Source: Maratus speciosus
Lineage: Eukaryota > Arthropoda > Arachnida > Araneae > Salticidae
NCBI GenBank assembly: GCA_963932465.1
Contig: OZ010786.1
Location: 600,762,038-600,826,037, forward strand
DNA length: 64,000 nucleotides
Direction of reading: 5' to 3'
Part shown: positions 56,645-64,000 of the stretch, in pieces
Layout: each line of letters begins with the position of its first letter
How positions within the stretch are numbered: position 1 is the first letter of the stretch
Program-made: the position numbers and the translations under genes
Notes under the pieces: model-generated
What the model saw: only the letters and a program-made list of their open reading frames with translations
The model's database searches: none
Told to the model about the DNA's origin: nothing

Positions 56645-56895
56645 CACTGCAAAAAATCTGTAATTTTTACAGAAAAAATCTGTTTTAAAGAAAAACAGTT
56701 TTTTTTTCTGTAAAAAATATGGATTTTTTAATTTTTATAGAAAAAATCTATAAATTTTTTATAGAAAAATACTGTTTTAAGGAAAAATTACAGATATTTC
56801 TGTAAATTAAATGGTTTTCCACTGGCGCCAAAATTGACAATATTTTCAAAATTGATAATTTTTTCTGTCAATTTGAGATACATTTTTTTACAGTG
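56645..56895. mobile_element. CACTG-ended MITE (251 bp)
   Basis: TA is present on both sides. The ends are cactgcaaaaaa and ttttttacagtg. The inside is nearly all short palindromes of ctgtaaattttta type. A relative is at 61073-61458. Confidence 0.7.
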
Positions 56896-57122
56896 TATAT
56901 CTTTCTGATTTAATGAACTATGCTGCATGTATGTTGTTTGTTATTGCATTTTTCTCTCTTTTGTGCTTTACGTGTGTAGGAATGGCTTTTTATTTTTTAA
57001 ATTATAAGTGTAAACTATAATGTATATAATAAATAAAATATTGAATTCTTTTATAGGGCATTTATGGCAAAAAAATAGTATGATGACAACTATGACAAAT
57101 CATTCGAACATTTTCTGAAACA

Positions 57123-58382
57123 ATGATTAATAACAATGCTCAGAAAAATGTTTCTGTAACTTCATTAGCTGCACCTAAATTAGGTTTATTTTCCATACAG
57201 AAGGATGGAGAAAATATTCATGTTTATTATGCTGATATCATACGCCTTTTGTCCGAAATTTTCCGAGTACCTTATAAAGTACTTATACCCTCTGATGGTG
57301 AATCTGGTGCGAAGTCACCTGATGGAAATTGGACAGGTAAAATGGGAATGGTGCACCGTTCAGAAGTCGACCTCGCAGTTGGTACTGCTATTAACTACGC
57401 GAGATTTCAAGCTGTTAATTTCAGCTACCCATATCTTTTTTCTGATGTCACATTTCTGACAGATAAGCCAAGACCAGCTCCTACGAGTTTGGCCTTATTA
57501 CATCCATTTTCTTTAATATTGTGGATTTTACTGATAACAGCTATTTTCTTATTTTCATGTGCTTTATACATTCACGTGTATAGAAAAGAAACATATCAAG
57601 GCATTTTATTTATGCTATTTGGAAGTTTGTTAGAGAAATCCATTGACATGCAAATACGAAGATTAAGCCTCAAGATGATCATAAGTACATGGTTTATCTT
57701 TATTTTTATTATCATTAATAGTTACAAGGCTGTTTTACTGTCCATTCTCACATTACCACCTCTTACTGGAATTAAAGATATATCAGGTTTAGCAAAAGCT
57801 GCAGAACAAAATTCTATTACTTGTTACTCATACAAAAGCACTGCATTGCAACAAATTCTTCTAGAATCAGAGTTTATCACTTGGAGATCTATTGGTAAAT
57901 GTCTGCAGAGGAATGTTATAACTTCAGAAGATGCAGAAGTAGCCTTCATTAAGGCTCCATCAAACAAAGCATTCATAACTTCAAGAAATTTTCTGAGACC
58001 GTACGAAGAAATGTATTTCATTTCTGAAGATTCGTTTTTTTATTCGATGAATGCCTTTTCCGTTTCAAGAAAATTCTGTTGCCAGGCTTATTTAAATAAA
58101 AAGATTCATCAGCTGTTTGCAGCAGGGTTGTTTCAGAAAATTGAGAAAGACGAAGAATTCATTCTCAAGTTAAAGGCGACATTTTCTGATTTTAATGAAT
58201 CTGGAAGACTTAATACTCGTATATTACAACTTAAGGATATTAAAGGAGCTTTCGCGATGTTGCTTTTTGGTTATGCTCTATCAACAATTGTACTTTTTAT
58301 GGAAATAGCTGTAAAAAATTATTTCGAAGAATCAAACGTTATTTTAGTTAAAAAAAGAAGAACATTTTTGAAGAAAATATAA
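57123..58382 (+). CDS. ionotropic receptor / iGluR-like channel
   Basis: A 419-residue ligand-gated cation channel of the ionotropic receptor/glutamate receptor family, acting in the plasma membrane, probably of sensory neurons. Residues ~15-125 form the S1 half of the ligand-binding domain (YADIIRLLSEIF, LIPSDGESGAKSPDGNWTG, then INYARFQAVNFSYPYLF, with the usual binding-site Arg in YAR). M1 is ~128-151, the pore loop ~158-172 (GILFMLFGSLLEKS), and the next helix ~184-212 ends NSYKAVLLSILTLPPL, in place of the SYTANLAAF of classical iGluRs. S2 is ~213-372 and the last membrane helix ~374-396. There is no amino-terminal domain and no clear signal peptide, typical of divergent IRs or a sign of a missing 5' exon. 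The ATG has A at -3. An in-frame TGA lies 30 bp upstream. An AG at 57200 looks like an acceptor, but homology continues upstream, so I read it as intronless. The ligand is unknown. Confidence 0.9.
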   Translation: MINNNAQKNVSVTSLAAPKLGLFSIQKDGENIHVYYADIIRLLSEIFRVPYKVLIPSDGESGAKSPDGNWTGKMGMVHRSEVDLAVGTAINYARFQAVNFSYPYLFSDVTFLTDKPRPAPTSLALLHPFSLILWILLITAIFLFSCALYIHVYRKETYQGILFMLFGSLLEKSIDMQIRRLSLKMIISTWFIFIFIIINSYKAVLLSILTLPPLTGIKDISGLAKAAEQNSITCYSYKSTALQQILLESEFITWRSIGKCLQRNVITSEDAEVAFIKAPSNKAFITSRNFLRPYEEMYFISEDSFFYSMNAFSVSRKFCCQAYLNKKIHQLFAAGLFQKIEKDEEFILKLKATFSDFNESGRLNTRILQLKDIKGAFAMLLFGYALSTIVLFMEIAVKNYFEESNVILVKKRRTFLKKI

Positions 58383-59569
58383 AAAGGACTAATCACCTAT
58401 ACGAAAAATATATGCGGCAGTTTCTGTTCCCTGTAAATTTCTTTAACGAAGATTAATTGAACGTAAGGTGTTCTGAATTATTCTTATCGTACAAGATTCA
58501 TTGTACAGGAAACGTTGCTTTTCGGTATATGGTAGTTATTTTTTGACTGAATTTTTTAAAATGTTTTCTATTTTTTGCATAATATGTATTTGATGAAGAT
58601 TAATGTTTTGTGAATATTTTTATGTATTATTATGTTCTTAATGAGAGGAGGTATTTCTCCGTTACATGGTACAGCTACTTTAACCCTATTAGATGTTTAC
58701 TTATTTTATGTATGCGATAAATTTATTATTCTTTCCATAATGTATTTTTTGTATGTAAATTTCATCTCATCCAAATTACATTTTGTTACAAAAAAAAAAA
58801 AAAAAAAAAAAAAAATGTGTTTCCGAAATTGTGTTTGAATTAATATTATAGATTTTAAGTGTATCTCCCATTACAATAAAATTGTGTGCAATTAAAAAAA
58901 AAATTAGTAACATTCGTCAAATTATAAAGTATTAATATACTGGTGGCACACTATTTTAATTTCAGTTGTTAACCGTGAATGCGCACATTGTCGTTTGTTA
59001 TTAATTTTGAAGTATACTCACTGATATAGAACATATGATGAATTTAATATATTCTCCATTCTTGATCAAAAAGATGAGTATTTTATTTAATAAAAACGAG
59101 TTTTAATTCTGATTCATAAACTTTCTTTTTTTTAATATCTATTGAATGTTTCATGTCCTACCCTAAATAAGTATTGCACTATGAAACAAAATATTGTTTT
59201 ATATGTATCCTCTGTATGGTTACAATAATTGTAAAGGAACTCATTTCCTAAACCGTTATAAAATAAATATAGCACTATATAATGAGAAATGACTACCTAA
59301 ACAAATCTTAAAAGAGGTATAGAAGATGAACTATGTATATTAAGAAACAATTTTTGTTTAATTTTCATTGAAATTTTTACTCTTAAAAATAATGTTTTCT
59401 TAATAATAATTATAAAATAAAATAATTATTTAATTATTAATAATAATTTTTACGCTTAAAATAACGTTTTTGTAAAAATAAGAATAAAATAAAATAATAA
59501 ATTAACTGATTAATTAATAATAATAACAATAAATTAACATTTTAATTATTACTTTTTTCTGAGTGTTAA
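58383..59569. other. downstream of receptor gene, AT-rich
   Basis: Presumably 3' untranslated and intergenic sequence. A ~27-bp poly-A lies at ~58788-58815. The rest is AT-rich with simple TAA-like runs at 59400-59530. Confidence 0.5.
58875..58880 (+). promoter_or_regulatory. candidate polyadenylation signal of the receptor gene
   Basis: aataaa, about 490 bp after the stop codon, followed by tgtg. Weak evidence, since such hexamers are frequent here. Confidence 0.25.
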
Positions 59570-59621
59570 CACTTTCGCTGCCGATCCCGCGCCAGCGCGT
59601 GATGACAGTGGCAGCGAAAAT
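59570..59621. repeat. short hairpin with family-2 MITE ends
   Basis: TTAA at 59566-59569, then cactttcgctgcc ... ggcagcgaaaatg. The inner part cgcgccagcgcg is also palindromic. It is the same terminal motif as 35206-35530, reduced to ~52 bp. The right TTAA is missing. Confidence 0.5.
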
Positions 59622-59640
59622 GATCAGAAATTTTAAATAG

Positions 59641-60978
59641 ACTAGGGGGCTCAGCCCCCTACGAGCTACGCTCGCCAACCCCCGTCCAGACACCGCAGAC
59701 TCTAAAGGCACGCTAATTTGATGGGCTTTAAAAAGATTTCGAAAGATTGAATTATAATTTAAAAAACAGTGGCGATCTCCCTATAAACGAATTTCTATTC
59801 ATTTCTCTTTGATTGGGGAATTTTAACGCCATATCCGCTGCGGTGCTACTTGATTATCCTGTCGACCAATTTCGCCAAATTACATAAATCGCCAAACCAC
59901 TCGCCAAATTATACAAATTGATATAATTTTTATTTTAAATAACGAAAAAACAAATAAATTCGTACAACATTAATAAAAACACAAATAAAACATCGAAATA
60001 AAAATAACTTGATGACGTATACACATGTAACAACATTTCAAAATAAGCTAATATAAAAGGAATTAAGTAAAGAGAGTCTTTGTCTCCTGGTATTTTTTAA
60101 CAAAGTGAAAAGAAAGTTCTTTTAAATGAGACATTTTAAATTAATTCTCAAAATATCAAATAAATGTCTAGATTTCAACTGTGACTAGATGACTAGATCA
60201 AATAAATTTCTAAATTTAAACTTTTTTGCAATATTATTTTGTGTTCATTTTATGTAATAACTATAATGTGACGTAAATATAACGTAATTTCTCCTAAGAC
60301 TTCTAACGCATGTTAATGAATTTATTATTTTACAATATCCTTTCTCTTTTAAAATTCACGTGTATACTTTTTATGACGTAATTTTTAATAAGTTCCTGCT
60401 TTTTATGCGTAATCATTTACTTCTAATTTGAAAGTTTTTTTCCTGTTTATAATAGTCACGTGTAAATAAATTTTTAATTTGAAGCAAACATTATTGCTTG
60501 CGCTTTTTATACAGTTGGCAACAGTTTAAATTAGTACAATTTTCTGAAATCTGTAAAAAATATCTCTAGAAATGCTGAAAATTTGAATTTAAAATAGAAA
60601 TAAAACCTGAAAAAATGAGTCAAAATAAAAAAATTAATGCAATCTGCACTCCGGCAAATTTTAACGCATAAAATGATCTAAAAATGATTACGCTGCCATG
60701 CATAGTTTTTGCTGCTATAAAACCTTTTTAGTGGAACGATTTTCTCCAACTTTAGCATTAAATAACTCTTAAAATAATTCTTCGATTTGAAAACTGTCTA
60801 CATCAGCGTGTTTATCAAACATTTTTGTATAAAACCACCGATTTTCATATTTTTGTATGCATTATTTTTGTTAATATTAACGAAGAAAGGCCTCCGGTCA
60901 CAAAAAAATCAAAACCGGCGGCGGCGGCGGCGGCGGCGGCGGTGACAGCGGTAGTTACTTTTTTTTAGAATAGAGAGA
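59641..60978 (-). mobile_element. Helitron-like element (reverse)
   Basis: Read on the minus strand, its 3' end is ggcgagcgtagctcgtaggg then ggctgagccccctagtc. This is a GC hairpin followed by CTAGT, the usual Helitron/Helentron 3' style. The 5' end is probably near 60978 (tctctattctaaaaaa on the minus strand). Inner stretches around 60300-60530 (cacgtg, gttggcaac) recall the copies at 14.7 and 32.2 kb. Non-coding. Confidence 0.5.
60916..60942 (+). repeat. (CGG)9 trinucleotide repeat
   Basis: Nine perfect CGG units in an otherwise AT-rich neighbourhood, within the Helitron-like element near its 5' end. Confidence 0.95.
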
Positions 60979-61072
60979 TACCGGACATTTCAAAAAAAGG
61001 TATTTTACTTTATGTTATCGCTAAATATCTTTTATTAAATAAAGCGTAAGATACTATTCTTTATTTATGGTA

Positions 61073-61458
61073 CACTGTAAAATAAATCTGTAAAGTTACT
61101 AAAGTTTTTCTAGGAAACTGGGATTCCTAGAACTTTTTATGTAACGGCAACAACAAAAATTCATGTAACAGACACACTTTTGCGCCGAAAATCAAAAAAT
61201 CTGTAAGGTTACCAAGAATTTTTTAGGAAACTGGGATGCCTAGAACTTTTCATGCAACTGCAACCAGGGTTACAGATAAATTTTTAGTAAGATTGCTGAA
61301 ATTTTAGCAGATTCATTTGTAAAGTTACAGATTTCTGTAGATTTACAAAAACTAGTTTTGTAGATTTGCAGCTTTTTTTGTGCAGTTACAGATGAAAGTT
61401 TAGTACGCATGTAACTTTACAACTGTAGAACTACAGTTTTTTTTTTTTTTTTACAGTG
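61073..61458. mobile_element. CACTG-ended MITE (386 bp)
   Basis: TA flanks on both sides. The ends are cactgtaaaata and ttttttacagtg. Inside, a ~110-bp stretch is doubled (aaactgggattcctagaact at ~61117, aaactgggatgcctagaact at ~61219). Same type as 56645-56895. Confidence 0.75.
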
Positions 61459-62433
61459 TATGAACACTAAATTTCTGGATAAAAATGGAGGCCAAACTGG
61501 AAAATCTGTATGGTGGCACTCAACGTGTTAAGATATTTATAAAGTTTATGTGAGAAACAGCATTAAAAAATCTGCATTATTTCTTGAGTTATAAATATTT
61601 ATAGGCGCCGAGTATAATTGAAAGCAAGTGGATGTTGAAAGTTTTAAATGCGTTCTCTCAAAATAGTAAATTCTGAGCTTACGTCCAATGTTACCTTCAA
61701 ACGATATGTACTACAATTTTAAAAATTTAACTACACGCGCGTTTCTTTATAGTAGTTTACATGCTAAAACAAACAAACAAACAAAAAAGAAGTCATATTT
61801 TGATTTTTTTTTTTTTGCATTTGAAAACAAACATTTGTTTTCTTGAATTTTAATTAAAAAAAATTTGTGTTAACATTAAATTTTAAGCAATATTTTTTGC
61901 GTATATTTCGGTTTAGTTTATTATAATTCTATTTTAGTAAAAAAAAAAATATATATATATCTGCTTAATTTAAAGTTTTTTCCTGCGCGCAGCAATTAAT
62001 GCTTTTCATTCACTCATTAGAGATATGAATTTTTAAATTCAAAATTTAAACATTATTTTTGCATATACAAAAATTATTTTTCTGAGAAATATAGTTAAGA
62101 ATATATACTTTAGGCAGTTATTAGCAGCTAGGCACTTTAGGTTATTTCTATTAAGGTAAAAAAAATCTTTTCGCGTATGATTTGTGTTTTGGTACTTTGA
62201 AAATAGTGACAATTTCGACAAACTCAAAGGTTATGTGCCCCTTAATCTGTTAAGCAAATTATCCTTATAAATCAATAAGTAAGCATTTTTTTCGTATCAA
62301 AGTAATATTTACTTTTTTATTATACGGCAGTATTTGTGGCAAAAAAGTAACACAAAACTCAATTAATAAGAGTAAACATTCACATCCACTTCGATAACCC
62401 GACACAATTATTAGCGCCAGTTTCCGTGCTTAA
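61459..62433. other. AT-rich spacer
   Basis: No gene or element is recognised. (TA)6 lies at ~61948. Confidence 0.5.
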
Positions 62434-62613
62434 CCCCTTGAGGAGCCCCCACCTAATTTTAATTAAGATTTGCACCAGAATCTTTTAATTAAGTTTCCCT
62501 TTTATAACTTTGGTGAAAAAGAACTGAAAAATAGCTTATTTTGAAATAAAAATTTCCAAATTTCCGGTGGGAATGCAACATTATAAAAACACAATTGTTT
62601 GCTCCTCAAAGGG
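62434..62613. mobile_element. TTAA MITE, family 3 (180 bp)
   Basis: Intact TTAA at 62430-62433 and 62614-62617. The inverted ends are ccccttgaggagc and gctcctcaaaggg. Non-coding. The CCCYTT ends again suggest piggyBac-type mobilisation. Confidence 0.85.
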
Positions 62614-62617
62614 TTAA

Positions 62618-63579
62618 GTGTCATATTTGTTTTAGCTTATTTTTTATTGTCGAAGCTGAAGATGCCCGTTAAAGCTTCTTTGGGAAGATCCATTTCGGTA
62701 AAATTCGTATTTTACGAATATTCTAGACATTTGTTTGTTAATTTCGTTCTAAAATGTTATTGGAATAACTGAAATTATAAGTACGAGTTACCATGGAATT
62801 GTTATAATTTTTGCGGATTTGTGTAAGTATATTTTTAGCTAAATGCACTTATTGGAAGAAGGAAACGGATTTGAAAAGACAGATATTACCATCAGATATT
62901 ACAATGTTTCAGCTAATATTAAATATCTAATAGATAATTTTATGTAAATATGTAGCAAATTAACGCCCTGTAATAATATACTAATTTTGGTCATCACCCC
63001 CCCCCCCCATTCTGACCAGAAAATCAGAGTTCTAACTTTTTAGGGCTGCTCTTTCATCTTCACCGAACACTTAATTTATAATGACTGTTTCATAATAATG
63101 GAAGCCATCAGTCCATCAGAAGAAAATGATCCATTCCAAAGGTATAAGTTCGATTGAGAAAAACTATTTAATTATTGATGCAGAAAGATGAGGCTACACC
63201 TGCAATTTTCTAATAGAATCAATCACACAGCTGCCAATTTGTACGGTTTTGTTACCTGTAAAATTTAATAAAACTTTTTGCCATATTTAATCGTTGACAA
63301 TTGTTAGATTTCAGCGATTGTATTGTCAAAATTTACTGTTAAGTTTTAGTGGTAAGAAAAAATTTTAGAAATTGTTAGCTGTGCAGTAGCATAATAGTGC
63401 AGAAAAAAAACCCTGCAGCAAAATTGACATACAACAAACAAAACACTATCAAGGGCTTTTTCAAATAAACAATTTCATTCCCCATTTTTCTTAAAAGTAA
63501 CGGAAATGTAGATCGATGAAATGTTACTAATACCATAAAAATGAATGAATTAAGTGAAAATTTATATTTCATCTCCTTA
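62618..63579. other. AT-rich spacer
   Basis: Nothing is recognised beyond a C-run at ~62998-63008. Confidence 0.5.
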
Positions 63580-63674
63580 GTTGGTGACGATTTGTGTAAA
63601 TCCGTTTATCCGAGTTGTTTGCTTATCCGAGGTGAGCTTGGTCCATATTAACTCGTAGAATCCGGACTCTACTG
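63580..63674. mobile_element. isolated Tigger/Jerky-type terminal repeat
   Basis: Inverted it reads cagtagagtccggattctac, then gagttaatatgg and cttatccgag/ggataaacgg, the usual Tigger terminus, with TA at 63675. No partner end or transposase is seen in the window, so it is a fragment. Confidence 0.55.
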
Positions 63675-64000
63675 TAGTTGATTGATAATTAATGGCATAT
63701 TTATAGTCATCTTGAAGAAATTTCGGAGGGGGATCAAACCCTGGTGATCCCCTCATTGACTTCGGCCTTGTTCTCCCCCTTAAAAAATGAGAAATTTAAA
63801 CTTTTAACTAAAAATTGTTTTTCACTTATGTTCTGGGGCACTCTTTACGAAAAGGGTATATATATATATATTAAGCCTTGGTACTTAATTCTTTGAAATC
63901 ACTTGATAAGAACTTATTTTATTATTTTCTTCAAAATCATCAGAGAAGTCTTAATTTGTCTTACTGTCCCTGCAGTCGAAGCCACTCGCGAGCTAATGCT
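63675..64000. other. window end, nothing recognised
   Basis: AT-rich, then slightly GC-richer in the last 50 bp. No feature can be supported. Confidence 0.4.

Noticed and set aside
57200..57201. Splice acceptor at the start of the receptor gene
   Set aside because: The sequence ttccatacag is a fair acceptor, but the encoded residues upstream still fit the start of the ligand-binding domain, so an exon boundary is not needed.

Overview
The window is AT-rich eukaryotic DNA, dense in transposons and microsatellites, with almost no conventional coding sequence. It suggests an arthropod, most likely an arachnid such as a spider. The basis is one intact divergent ionotropic-receptor gene and several animal-type element families: Tc1/mariner, Tigger, hAT, TTAA-target MITEs, Penelope-like and Helitron-like. 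The host assignment is inference. The only convincing intact host gene is a 419-codon ionotropic-receptor/glutamate-receptor-like channel at 57123-58382 (+). One possible short internal exon is seen at 423-489 (-). Everything else recognisable is mobile or repetitive.

Layout. 1-9 kb: a 363-bp tandem duplication runs into a 642-bp segment that reappears at 6057-6696. That second copy stops exactly where a degenerate Tigger transposon (6697-8805) begins. 9.3-15.3 kb: two related Helitron-like elements, and a tandem duplication interrupted by a TTAA-target MITE. 15.7-19.6 kb: a foldback MITE abuts a Tc1-like transposon. The Tc1 transposase is split by a 2.2-kb insert with its own terminal inverted repeats and internal (TAA)n-bearing tandem units. 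21-28.8 kb: MITEs, a second decayed Tc1-like element with an internal partial duplication, and large palindromes. 29.0-32.8 kb: two foldback elements sit back to back, one carrying a hAT MITE (8-bp target duplication) and the other a Helitron-like insertion. 33-41 kb: TTAA MITEs, a tRNA-like sequence, a Penelope-type GIY-YIG endonuclease remnant, a mariner-related foldback split by a hAT element (8-bp target duplication), and a Tigger-type C-terminal remnant.

41.5-56.5 kb is one composite repeat block. It is built from a few modules in both orientations: a GC-hairpin end, a 5' hairpin cap, arrays of a ~326-bp unit with a conserved dyad, and two direct copies of a reverse-transcriptase-bearing segment bounded by (TA)n. 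Inside it lies a 2.1-kb transposon-like element (45434-47543) with ~620-bp inverted arms. Its loop carries a small cysteine-motif gene whose function I cannot name. This block is the least explained part of the window. 56.5-64 kb holds the receptor gene and more MITE, Helitron-like and Tigger termini.

No operons or pathways can be reconstructed. The coherent story is repeated nesting of elements, several with target-site duplications legible in the sequence. Family names rest on remembered motifs and termini, not on database searches.
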